From positions 3,410,001 through 3,474,000 of the forward strand of contig CM055880.1 of assembly GCA_029582165.1 (NCBI GenBank): a stretch of DNA of 64,000 bases, in the 5' to 3' direction. The position numbers and the translations under genes were made by a program. Positions 11,477-22,183 of the stretch are shown piece by piece. The stretch is from Portulaca oleracea (taxonomy: Eukaryota > Streptophyta > Magnoliopsida > Caryophyllales > Portulacaceae). Under the pieces are notes generated by a model, which saw only the letters and a program-made list of their open reading frames with translations, ran no database searches and was not told the DNA's origin. Numbering within the stretch: position 1 is the stretch's first letter; each line of letters opens with the position of its first letter.

Positions 11477-11720
11477 AAAGTCCGATATATATTACATGCA
11501 TTCAAAGCATGATCATTATAGTCAATGATAGGTGTGTCTCTATCTCAATATATACATGTGTTTAGACATGTAGATAAAAACAATAGTGTTAGAAAATGAT
11601 AATAAGGGATGTATACATGTGCTTAGACATGTAGATGAAAAAATATAGTGTTGAAAATGATAATAAGTGTTAATTTGATGAATAATAAGATACTCAAGAA
11701 GTGTATGTAGATAGAAATTT
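11477..11720 (+). repeat. 3' UTR of SBH copy 1 with a 61-bp tandem duplication
   Basis: ATACATGTGTTTAGACATG (11552) and ATACATGTGCTTAGACATG (11613) start two 61-bp units, each ending ATGATAATAAG. The duplication lies just after the stop codon and is probably in the 3' UTR. Confidence 0.6.
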
Positions 11721-12149
11721 TTGAGTTTAGGATATGTAAGGACAAAAAACTAGTGAAAACAAATGTACTTGTATTGATTTCAAAGGGTTTTTGGGTTACG
11801 ATCTCCGATTATTTGTTACAAAATGAACATGTAACTCCTTCAATTCGATCTCTTTGATGAATGGACTTGAACAAGTCTTGAATGATTGTGATTTAGAACA
11901 AGTTGGTCGTAGAGACCTGATTCCTTTCAAGAGGAAGCAATTTGATCTCACACGAATGAACAAACGTTTTATTATGCATGTTGTTTTTGAGAGAAAGAGT
12001 ATTTGAGTCTTCCCTAGATGTTCGAACTCGACCCCTTCAAATGAAAGAGTGAATCCCTATTTATAGAGAACTTGGGCTATTTATAGAGAACTTGGGCTAG
12101 GATTTAGGCCTATTCAACTCCTTTTAAAAGAGAAGAAAAGAAATATTTA
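11721..12149 (-). promoter_or_regulatory. Possible retroelement promoter remnant with doubled TATA box
   Basis: On the minus strand CTATAAATAG occurs twice (12086-12077 and 12066-12057) because of a 20-bp tandem duplication, and is followed by GGGATTCACTC. The downstream minus-strand text has no ORF. This looks like the promoter part of a decayed LTR or pararetrovirus-like repeat. Termini were not found, so this is tentative. Confidence 0.3.
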
Positions 12150-12158
12150 TTTTGTGAA

Positions 12159-12715
12159 GGGTTATTGGATGCTAATATAATGAACTTTTGGGGTATTGGA
12201 CAATAATGCACTGAACTTTGACCTTGGACAATAATACACTAAACTTTGAGAGGTATTGGACAATAATGCAACCGGAACTATTTTGATGGTGGTTGACTTG
12301 GTGGTGATGTTACGGGGCTGATCGAGAAGATAAATTGGCCAAATAATATTTAAATTTATGACATGTCTACTAATCTACACAAGTAAAGGTGATTTTATAC
12401 AATTACAACAACAATTTCTCAGTGAAAACACGTTTAACAAAATGTGATTTTATGTTTTTTTTACTCTTTTCATAGTTCATTCCCTTTGCTTACGTGTGGA
12501 TTAGCTAATATATCATAAATTTAAATATTTTTGGGTCAATTCATCTCCTCCACCTATTAAGTAGGATTGCCACCGAGTCAGCCACTGCCGGAATCGTTCT
12601 GAGTGCATTATTGTCCAACACTCCCCAAAGTTCAGTGTATTATTGTCCAGTGTTAAAGTTCAGTGTATTATTGTCCAACACTCCAAAAGTTCAGTATATT
12701 AGCATCCAATAACCC
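12159..12715. mobile_element. Mutator-type MITE with 9-bp target duplication
   Basis: The left end is GGGTTATTGGATGCTAATAT and the right end is the inverted equivalent ATTAGCATCCAATAACCC. The arms continue as repeated TATTGGACAATAATGCA blocks. Identical 9-bp direct repeats TTTTGTGAA flank it at 12150-12158 and 12716-12724. The 9-bp duplication with long TIRs fits Mutator-like elements. A relative lies at 31434-31971. There is no coding capacity. Confidence 0.85.
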
Positions 12716-12724
12716 TTTTGTGAA

Positions 12725-13709
12725 TCATGCGTGACATGTGACATAACTTAACATGTTGATATATATTATCATTTAATTGTTTTTAATTAAATAAACCACC
12801 TTGATTAATTTGATACATGACGCAATATAATGGATCTAATTGAAACTAATTTAATTTCCACGTGGTGGGTTTTGGTTGGTTGACAAATTTTTGCCTTTTA
12901 CAGTTTCTCAAGGTAAATTATCTCTCAGCACACTTTATTTATATACATAAATGATATAAAGTGTTTGCACAAGATCTGTAAAGGAATTGAAAGACGAGTG
13001 ATTAGATTTTCCAAGTTCTTAAAATTCCTCATATATTGTTATACTTGGAGGATGGAGAAATTTTATACTGTGGAGCCCATTTTTTGAACAAAGAAAATAT
13101 TTCCAAAGGAAACGACATACCAAACACACCATAAATAACTTGTTTAAGTGTAAAACTATAGTATTAGGCATTAAATTTTCAAAAAAAAGATGTTAAAATA
13201 AGTTAAATAAGTATGATACATTAGACAAGTTTGAACATCAAGATGACTTACAACATGTTCAAGTTGTTCAACACGGTCAGTGTTGGAATTAACATGAGTT
13301 GTGGTGTTGCACGACAAAAGCTCAAAAACTATGAGCAAAAGGGAAACACCACCTATGTCAACTTCTGGACATTACCAACAAGAAAGAGGTCCAATGAGGC
13401 CCCGTTGGCATTAGGTATGAGGGGTGCATATATAGGGAGCTTTCCCCCAATACATGGTTATGCATGAAGATGTTCATCACAGTGGATCCAAGAGAATCCT
13501 TTTGAAAACTAAAATTGAAGCAAAATGTAAACCATTTAGAAAACCGTTCAGGAGAGCAAGAGAACAAGATAAATAAAGTGAGAGGATTCTATAACTACAT
13601 GCACCAAACAAAGAACAGTTAAGTGAGCGAGCCAGATGTACCCCAAATACACAAACACAGCCACAAGAAAAATAGTGACAATACAAGACTTTCCAAAACT
13701 TAACTTTAC
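12725..13709. other. Intergenic, no gene seen
   Basis: AT-rich with short ORFs only (for example 13231-13467), none with family resemblance. Confidence 0.5.
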
Positions 13710-13922
13710 TTAGACCCTATTCTTTTGTTAGGTCGGTTCTAACTCTCCTAACTTATCATAACTCGTCCCAATTTATCCCAACCTAACACAATTCCCCCAA
13801 AAAAGCATCTACTCTAAAAACACAATTTCCCAAAAAAGTATCATAATTCATAACTTATCCAAACCTATCCAAATTTAACTATCCTAACTTGAAAATAACT
13901 CATCCAAAGAACATGGCTTTAA
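13710..13922. mobile_element. hAT-like MITE of the CCCTRTTCTTT family
   Basis: The left end TTAGACCCTATTCTTTTG and the inverted right end (TTAAAGCCATGTTCTTTGG on the minus strand) pair. The interior is runs of CCTAACTTA/CCAAACCTA. Same family as the copies at 14.3, 14.5 and 33.2 kb. Confidence 0.55.
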
Positions 13923-14276
13923 CAAAAGTTAACAAAACTTAACTTTAACAACAAATTTCGTAGGCCATTCTCTCCATGGCACAATATCTGTTGATATGTT
14001 ATATGTGCGCGGTCAAAGTGTAAAAACTTAGATTATACATTTCGGAGCATATATAATGATCTATCCTATTATAAAACTGTCGTTATTGAATTTACTTTAA
14101 TTTTTTTTCATAAAAATATAATGCTCTGATGTTTGGTAAAATATGATCTTTAATGCATTATCAACAGTAAAAAAGATAAGTAACAAAAACGTGAAACAAA
14201 GGGAATAGAAAATAACTATCACTCATCAAAATACACTTAAATAACATTATAACAAAAACAAATGAATTGGCAATTA

Positions 14277-14483
14277 AAGGCCCTGATCTTTGGATTTGTA
14301 ACTCTTTTTAATCCAATCCAATTCAATCCAACCAATCCAATTCAATTCAATTCAAACCTTACACAATTCTAAAAAAAAAAAAAATCCTCTCTAAAAACAC
14401 ACTCCAAAAAAAGCATCATAAACAATCCAATCAAATCCAATCCATTCAAATCCCATTTTATCCAATCCGAAGAATAAAGCTCT
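14277..14483. mobile_element. hAT-like MITE, second of a cluster
   Basis: It starts AAAGGCCCTGATCTTTGGAT. Its right end reads, on the minus strand, AGAGCTTTATTCTTCGGATT. The interior is AATCCAATCC repeats. It directly abuts the next element at about 14480, so the two may be nested or tandem. Confidence 0.5.
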
Positions 14484-14729
14484 GTTCTTTTCTGCGGTAT
14501 GGTGTGGTGAGGTGTGGAGGATTTGTGGTGGGTGTGGTGGCATTGTGGTAGGTTATTGGTACGTAGGGTAGGTGAGGAGAAAGAATGTAAAAAGTAGAGG
14601 AGAAAAGTGAGGAGAGAGAAAAGTGAGGAGAGAGAAAAGTGATGATTTGTGGCAAAGTGTGGTGAGTTGTGACAAACCGTGATATGCTGTAGTACCACAA
14701 TTTGCCAACCGCAGAAAAGAGTAGGGTCT
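14479..14729. mobile_element. hAT-like MITE with GTGGTGTGG interior
   Basis: The left end GCTCTGTTCTTTTCTGCGG pairs with the minus-strand right end GACCCTACTCTTTTCTGCGG. The interior has GTGAGGAGAGAGAAAA repeats and GTGGTGNGG. A 145-bp right part recurs at 28521-28665 and a short piece at 8325-8420. Confidence 0.6.
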
Positions 14730-15436
14730 TAACAATCCGTTGAACAGGGCTGTTCTTAAAGGTCAATGCACAGTTAGTCAGTTACTAATAGGCTAGTAGA
14801 CGTACATTTTAATTAATTATCCAATTTGTATTTTATATGTATTTATCCGTTTACCTAATGATCTGATCATTATTTGTTGGATAATTACAAACTTACAATA
14901 ACTCAATTATTAGAATTAGGTTTAGCATGTGCACACTCCAATCATAATCCATGTGCAGTCCATATTTCACCACTAATTAAAAGTTAAGTATAGTTGCCGA
15001 ATCATGCCTAATTATCTTGCAATATACTTATAATCATGGATAATAATCCATTAATTAGAGACCAACTCTCCATTTTTAAAGAAAAACTTTTCATATTTAA
15101 TTTTCAAAATATATTTGTCGAACTTGAAAATGAAATAATGAATCATACGTTAAACTTGTTCACTAAATCAGACAATAGATCTAGAAAATCTTCCAACTAA
15201 ACACATGACACATCACAAGTATCCTATAAATATCACAATCCTCTTATATGTGATTTTTTTAATCAATTAAAATTTCACTTTCTCACAAAATATGTAGGCC
15301 AACTTTTTAAAACAATTATTGTATTCTCACTTGACCAAAAAAAAGCCCGTACCGTTGGCCCAATTAGAACTAAGCGGCCTAGTCAAACTCAAAAGTTGAG
15401 CAAAATACGGCCCAATCTCCCATTTTAAATATCAAT
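14730..15436. other. Intergenic, nothing recognised
   Basis: AT-rich, no ORF or element ends that I can support. Confidence 0.5.
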
Positions 15437-15692
15437 CACTCCCTCAATTTTATATTATTTATTTTTTATTGACCATTATAGTATTAAATATTATTTTTTA
15501 ATTGATAATTTTTTAAATTATATTTTATTAAAAATTATAATATTATATTTAATATTTTTAATTACGAATTTATTGGTAGAAATTTTAAAATAAATAATTA
15601 TATATATTAAAAATTTTATGGTCAAAATTTTTTAAATTTAACTACATAATTTTTTAATAAAATTTTAAATAATATAAAATGAAATGCTCTCA
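15437..15692. mobile_element. AT-rich Stowaway-like palindromic MITE
   Basis: The left arm CACTCCCTCAATTTTATATT is inverted at the right end (GAGAGCATTTCATTTTATATT on the minus strand). The arms extend far into the AT-rich core, making the element nearly a full hairpin. Confidence 0.55.
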
Positions 15693-15756
15693 AATTATCT
15701 ACTTTTAATTTTTCCCCAGCTTCTAGAAATAAAATAATATCTCCCCCAAATAAATA

Positions 15757-16019
15757 CTACATTCGTCTCAAAATATTTGTCCCTCTACCTAACTTCTTTG
15801 TCCCAAAATGTTTGTTCCATTTACAAATTCAATAATTGTAATTCATTTTTCTACCACCAATTAATAGATTTATTTATCACTTTTTACAATTCCAACAACT
15901 ATTATCTTTAATTGAAGTAAGGGTAATTTGGATAAATTATAAATTTTTTATTTTAATTTCCAATATATATTTATTTTTTTGAATTAGATAGATGGACAAA
16001 TAAAATGGAGAGGAGGTAG
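15757..16019. mobile_element. Stowaway-type MITE upstream of SBH copy 2
   Basis: The left arm CTACATTCGTCTCAAAATAT..TTTGTCC and the right arm (minus strand CTACCTCCTCTCCATTTTAT..TTTGTCC) are inverted. TA flanks both ends (15755-15756, 16020-16021). It ends about 440 bp before the SBH copy 2 start. Confidence 0.7.
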
Positions 16020-16456
16020 TATATATTATCTTCTCAAGTGTCTCTCTCCTTTGCGGTTTCCATTACTTTTCTTAGACGAAGAACTAATTTGACCGAGAAA
16101 AACCATCTCTTTTTATTCTCATCAATGAATTCCTCACTGAAGACCGATTCTTCCTTCTTTCCTCCCTCCCCCCCTGATTTGATTTTTCTTCTGCGATGAT
16201 CAACTGATCATAATATTTTCCTGATAAATATCATATCATATCATCATCCTCTGTCCTGTTCTACACTGTGGACTCACTTTCTCTCTCCTCTCCCCACCGT
16301 TCGTTCATTCATTATTCCCACTTTACAATCATCAAATCATTCATCCAGCTCATCGATTCCTCTAATCCCATACAAATTTCAGCACCTGGGTTTCTAATTC
16401 GGTGATGCAATTTCAATTTTCCATCATCTTGACGTAATTTCGTTTGATTATCGAAG
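16020..16456 (+). promoter_or_regulatory. Promoter and 5' UTR of SBH copy 2
   Basis: Contains TATATTATC at 16022, then long CT-rich leader sequence (TCTCTCTCCTTT, CTTTCTTTCCTCCCTCCCCC, CTTTCTCTCTCCTCTCCCC) up to the ATG at 16457. Unlike copy 1 it has a pyrimidine-rich leader, so the two copies probably differ in regulation. Confidence 0.4.
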
Positions 16457-19400
16457 ATGAATTTGTGGGGAAGTTTCGAGGTTTCGGACGAACTACTGGG
16501 GACGGTTGCACCGTTAGTTGTGTACTGGGTGTACTCTGGGATTTATGTTTTGTTGGGTTCGTTGGATAATTACAGATTGCATTCGAAGAAGGATGAAGAT
16601 GAGAAGAATTTGGTCTCGAAATCGACTGTTGTCAAGGGTGTTCTACTACAACAGGCTGTTCAAGCTGTCGTCGCTCTCATCCTTTTTGCGGTACTTTTTT
16701 CACTTCTCAATTGGGTTTTGCTTGTTTTGATCTGGGTGTGCCTGGTTTTGTTGAAATTTAAGTTAGTTTGGTAGTATATGATACAGTGTTGATTGGGTTT
16801 TGCTTGTTTTGATCTGGGTATGCCTTCTTTTCTTGAAATTTGAGGTAGTTTGGTAGTATTTGATATAGTTTTAATTGGGTTCTGCTTGTTTTATGCCTGC
16901 TGTTCTTCAAATTTGAGGTAGTTGGTGGTATTTGATATAGGTTTAATTGGGTTTTGCTTGTTTTGATCTGGGTATGTCTGCTTTTCTTGAAATTTGAGGT
17001 AGTTTGGTAGTATTTGACATAGTGTTAAATGGGTTTTGCTTGTTTTGACCTGGGTATGCCTGTTTTTCTTGAAATTTAATGCAATTTTGAAGTGTTTGGT
17101 ATAGTGTTAGTTTTGAATGTCTTGGTTGATTGTGGTGATTATGGGTGAGTTGTAACTGCTCGTTTGGAATTTATGTTTTGATTCAAGATTTTGCCTTTTT
17201 TAGGGGGCGGTAGTATTTATTGGTGATTGGTGGGAATTTGCTTGAAATATGCTGCTGTGGTTGAATTTGAATGGTGTTGTTTCTGTTAAGCAATTATGGT
17301 AAAGGAGGAGCTCCATGGGAAAGCTGCCTTTTTTTTTTTTACTCTATTTGCCTTTTTCTTTAGTGTAAGACACTTTCTCAATTTTCATTGTAGTTTCAAA
17401 ACAGTGTCTATACTTGTTATTAGTAAGGTTGCATACATTTTGACCTCATTGATTGTCACAAATTTACAATTCCACAAGATATATAAAGGACAAATATGGT
17501 GGTTAGGAGTTAAGAAAAAGGAAGAAGGAAAGTTATAGTCGTTAAGTCTACCTAAAAATTTGCTGTTCCTCCGTATGTTAGATATATGTCCATTTCGGGA
17601 TGTGGTTGTCGTCAATGATTTTGCTTCTCCGGGATGGTACTTATGGAATCCTTAGTTAGTTTGCCATACACCATGAGTTATCTTTGGAGTAATTGATGAA
17701 GCAGTAGTGTGAAACTGTGAAACAATAGTTTGAACCTTTGTGAATCGGCTAGAAGGATTTGGCTATTTGGGGTGATTAGACATAGGCACGCTTACCTTGA
17801 CAAACATAGAGAGATCATTTTCTAATTTGTGTGTATAATTGTAAATGAATGATTGGAGAACATGGTATGACTCAATGCAGAAGTTGCCTTCTCTACCGTA
17901 TGAAGGGACGATTTTATCTGTTTTAGGATCCTTTTCCTATTCTGATCTAAAGTGTGAAACCCTGTGGAAGGCATGTCAGGCAGTTTACATCTTGACCTTA
18001 CTGGAACATGTAGCATAGCAATGGTAGTTGGCGTTGCAGTGTTTTTTGTTTGGGTTCCCATTTTCACGTGTAGGTTCATAATTACCATACATCCAATTCT
18101 CTTCATAGCAAAGCCCTAGATCATAGATCAAAGAAACATAAATCCCACAAAAAAAAGGGTTTCGAGCTTGGGTTTGTTCTGCCATCAAGCTCCAGGCTTT
18201 AGAAGTTATTCACATCGTAATACATATGCATGCACTGATCATGTTACGTGAAGAAAGAAAAAAAGCAAGGCAAACAGATAATCTATTTTGACTTACAGAT
18301 AGGTTCTAAGCTTATCAATATCTGATGGTGACAACTTCAATTGTGGGTCCCATTGTCTCGGGATGGGAAGGTTCAAATGTAGGTAATCTTACCTCGTCAA
18401 ACATTACCATTGTCTTTTGGAGGGACTGACTCCCCCATCCAATTTTATTGCTAACATGAAATAGACATTCTCATCCTTGTGTGACAGTTTACGTCTTTAC
18501 CTCATGGGAGCGTGTTTGGGTAGCGTTGATTATTGTTATTCCTGCACTTTTGTTTGGGTTTCTAGACAAGTTTCTATTTTCTCAAAGGAGCACTTATGTT
18601 TGTAGCTAAAATAAGAAAAAAAAAAAAAGCTGGACAGGAATGTAATCCCATGGCCGTGATGAGTTCTGAATGGTGTTCCTCTGTCCACAGAAAAGCATTC
18701 GGTTTTGGTTTTGGTGTGTATTAATGAGGACAAACGATCTTAATATATATGTTCTTTTTCTCCCGATCGTTTGGAATATTAGCTACACTTATGGGTAATT
18801 ATGTAGGCGTAATAACTGTTTGGCCAAGTGGTAAGGTTTTCTTGGCGTAGTATTGCGAGCGCTCCAGCAATTTACTATGTTAGGTTAGCCAAGACAATAG
18901 AATCAAGTACTTAGAGGGGCGATATCTAGAGGCTACCCCATGCATCTGTAACTCTCAGTCTTTCCCTAATAGGATGCAAACTGCGTAGAATTTTGACTTG
19001 GGCAGGGGGAATACCGGTGCCTTGAGCTGTGATTTCCATTCCGGGACGAGGGGAAATTTTCAACCATTAATGGCTGACCCTCTACGAAGTCTTGCACTTG
19101 TACCAACGTACGCAGTGAGTTCACATTGGTCATTTGGTCCATAGTTGCCGGGAACACTACATATGGCCGCGACCCACGTTCCAGGAACAAGCGTTCTGAA
19201 GTCAAAACTAGAACAAAATTGTGTAAAAACTAGCGACCTGCGTTCCGGGACTTACGACCTGGGATGAGTTACTGGTAACTATGATCTGGTCCAAGTCTCC
19301 TTGATAGAGGAGACTACCGAATCCAAATCCCAATTCAATATTCCAAAAGTCCCATTGCAAAATAGTATGTGTGTATGTGTTGTAGCAATGTCACCCAAAT

Positions 19401-20342
19401 TCAGAGAGACTAGTCCCAATTGACCCATGTTTTTAAAAGTGTTTACTTCCGAAAAGAAGTAGAAAGGGGTTTAGGGAAGCATTTTGCTGGAGTCCATTAC
19501 AATCTAAGCTAAAAAAACCACATTCTTTTCATCTATGGACATGCTAGATTGAAGATATTGATAATTCATGCCTAGGAAACTAGACTAGCTTTTTCTTTAT
19601 TCATTTCTTGAATGCTTCTTTGCTTTCTCTCCTTGTATTCAATCTTTGAACTCAGTAGTTAAATGAACTATATCCATGTCACATAAATCTCGGCTTTTAT
19701 CAGTTTTGCCACCGAACTTTTAAGTGAGGCAAACATGCCAGTTAAGTACTAATTTCTGGGGGTTCCTTCAAAACTACTCTTGTCTAGGTAACGGGCGATT
19801 CCAATGCTGCAGGAAAAGAGCAAAACACCCCGATCCTCAAGCTCGCCTGCCAATTCATCACCGCGATGATGGTCCTAGACACGTGGCAGTACTTCATGCA
19901 CCGTTACATGCACCACAACAAGTTCCTGTACCGGCACATCCACTCCCAGCACCACCGTCTGGTGGTCCCGTACGCGTTTGGGGCCCTCTACAACCACCCC
20001 TTGGAGGGTCTCCTCCTCGACACGATCGGCGGGGCCCTCTCGTTCCTCGTCTCCGGGATGTCCCCCCGGACGTCCATCTTCTTCTTCTCGTTCGCGACCA
20101 TCAAGACCGTGGACGACCACTGCGGGCTATGGCTCCCCGGGAACGTGTTCCACGCGCTCTTCAAGAACAACACGGCCTACCACGACGTGCACCACCAGCT
20201 GTACGGGACAAAGTACAACTTCTCCCAGCCGTTTTTTGTCATGTGGGACCGGATCTTGGGGACATACATGCCGTACGAGCTGACGAAAAGGGAAGGGGGT
20301 GGGTTCGAGGCTAGGCCCACTAAGGAGTTGAAAGACGAGTAA
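16457..20342 (+). CDS. SBH1: Sphingoid base C4-hydroxylase, tandem copy 2
   Basis: Exons 16457-16690 and 19788-20342 (intron 3,097 bp) encode 262 aa, a full-length SBH. It acts in the ER membrane to make phytosphingosine-type long-chain bases. The N-terminus MNLWGSFEVSDELLGTVAPL is closer to the canonical plant SBH form than copy 1 (which has MKLGWSEVEVSDEVLATYVP). The histidine clusters are intact: HRYMH 116-120, H130-S-Q-H133-H134 and H210-D-V-H213-H214. The segment EGLLLDTIGGALSFLVSGMS matches the conserved family core. Exon 1 is almost collinear at the nucleotide level with exon 1 of copy 1. The intron position is identical (phase 0, before V-T-G), showing a segmental duplication. Exon 2 is strongly GC-rich. 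The intron opens with an 82-bp minisatellite. Symbol given by family; orthology to SBH1 versus SBH2 is not resolved. Confidence 0.93.
16713..17110. repeat. Intronic minisatellite, five units of about 82 bp
   Basis: Units start GGGTTTTGCTTGTTTTGATC at 16713, 16795, 16877 (variant), 16949 and 17031. Each continues with CTTGAAATTTGAGGTAGTTTGG and TTTGATATAG-like text. One unit is 72 bp, the rest 82 bp. The array starts 22 bp after the splice donor of SBH copy 2 exon 1 and is absent from the copy 1 intron. Confidence 0.85.
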
Positions 20343-20870
20343 CCGAAAACAACGAAAAACTTCCAAGGGAAAACACATTTGACCGCAGTTTGGAGATCCA
20401 TACGTAAGCAGCCTTATCAGGAGTGTTTGATCATACAAGTCTTTCTGTACATTAAAACAACCCCCTCCCTCTTTTCTTCTTGATTTTGTGTTTATATGAA
20501 GCTTTTGACATGAGAACCGGAGTCTGATATTGTGTAGAGTTACACACTTCGGCATACGCTTTTCATGGAAGTCTGATAGTTGAAGGCTTGATAATTACTA
20601 TATAAGTCGATAGTTGAAGGCTCGATAATTACTATATACTCTAGCAGAGATCGCCAAATTTGCATCATATAATAGATAATATATATTGACTGTTAGCCTG
20701 TGTGTTGTACGACAATGTTTTCCCGTTATATATTAATCATCGTTTTTGAAATCGTGTAGTCCATAAATTTCTCAATATATATAATAAGTTGTTATATAAA
20801 ATTACCACTATTAGATTTGTAACGAAAAATACTATTATAAAAGTATAATATCGCAATTGTTAATAACATA
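20343..20870 (+). other. 3' region of SBH copy 2
   Basis: Probable 3' UTR. A 32-bp direct duplication (GATAGTTGAAGGCTTGATAA / GATAGTTGAAGGCTCGATAA, both continuing into TTACTATATA) lies at about 20575-20636. No further gene. Confidence 0.5.
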
Positions 20871-21077
20871 CTACCTCCGTCCCTAAATAATTGTCCATTT
20901 GACTAAACTTTGACCGTTGATTATTCGCAAATTGCAATGAGTTACAATATAAAATTATCACCATTAGAAAGATATTGTACTAAAAATTACAATGATATTA
21001 ATTTTATATCAGAACTCATCAGAATTCATGAAGAATCAACTGGCCAAAGTTTACCAAATGAAATTATTTAGTGACGA
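20871..21077. mobile_element. Diverged Stowaway-like MITE
   Basis: The left arm CTACCTCCGTCCCTAAATAA..TTGTCCATTTG is mirrored by the minus-strand right arm TCGTCACTAAATAATTTCAT..TTGG. TA lies next to both ends. Ends are slightly eroded. Confidence 0.6.
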
Positions 21078-21763
21078 TATAATATTATACAAGAAATTAT
21101 CAATCAAAGAGTGACATTAGATTTCCCTATATTATACGTGATAAGACATGAAACTAACAACATGTTGATATGAAAATCTCAATTATTAAGATTGCTACAA
21201 CCAACCAAATTCGCAAAACAATATTTAAGAGCAGAGTGTTGTGATTAATTAGTACATGTACCTCCCAACTATATTAATCTCAAGGAAACATTTGACAAAT
21301 ATTCCCAACCTTTTTTTTATTAGCTTTTTGGGCTCACAGAATAATTAGATGATAGCTAGTTCTAGATTTAAGATATATGAATGTCGACATCTTTGGTAGG
21401 AGCTTTTATATATGTTTGTTTTCGTTTTCCTTTATTTAACATTAAATTTTCTTGTTGTGATATTGGTCGAAATTCAACTATATATGGTCCAATGTCTCTC
21501 CACGTTTAAGGATTGGGATCCTCATAAAATTGAACTTTTTTGGTTATGAAGTCTTCATTATCCTTTTGCTTCATGTTAGTGTACCGAGTCTATTTTAGGA
21601 GTAATTACTGATAAATTTTACAAGTGATGGATGTGGAGTAAAAATTTGAGATAATGACCATCAAACTTTATAGATCATAAATTGCTCATAACAAATATGA
21701 CTCGTGAATCCCACAATTTTCACACGTAAAAATTGTCGCTTTCACCAAAAATTAAACTTTGGG
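21078..21763. other. Intergenic, no gene seen
   Basis: AT-rich, no coding or element signal. Confidence 0.5.
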
Positions 21764-22183
21764 TGTGTTTTTGTGAGGATTCCAGAAAATGATTTTTACA
21801 TTTTCAAGTGTTTGGTGGTTAATAAATGGGAGAAGTAATTTTCAGTGAAAATAATTTTCCCTCTCCTTTCGTAAACTATTTTCTTAGGTCAAATCTTAAG
21901 AAAATTCTAATTCTCGGTCCATGTTACTCCTCGTGGCTCAATTCCTCGTGTTGGCTCCTATTCTACTAGAAACAATTATTTTCTCGTCCAACTCTTTCTC
22001 TCTCATCAGACTCCTCTTCTCTCTCTTTCTTTTTTTCATCTCATCCAACCCAAGAAAAATATGTATCCATAGATCTATCAAATAAGTGAAATTATAACTT
22101 GAAAACTTATTTTTCAGAAAAATCATGTTATAAGAAAAACTATTTTTCCAGAAAATGATTTTCACTTGTACCAAACACACCCT
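21764..22183. mobile_element. TIR element (GGGTGTGTTT ends)
   Basis: The left end GGGTGTGTTTTTGTGAGGAT..CCAGAAAATGATTTT and the right end (minus strand GGGTGTGTTTGGTACAAGTG..AAAATCATTTTCTGG) are inverted over about 40 bp. The interior has TTTTCAGTGAAAATAATTTT palindromes and no ORF. The superfamily is uncertain; such GGGTGTGTTTGG ends are common on hAT/Mutator-like MITEs. Confidence 0.55.

Noticed and set aside
18810..19330. tRNA-like GGCCAAGTGGTAAGG in SBH copy 2 intron
   Set aside because: No B box at the right distance and no cloverleaf; may be an old SINE remnant but cannot be supported.
19724..20314. 196-codon Pro/Arg-rich ORF overlapping SBH copy 2 exon 2
   Set aside because: Shadow frame of the GC-rich hydroxylase exon; the real frame has all histidine motifs.
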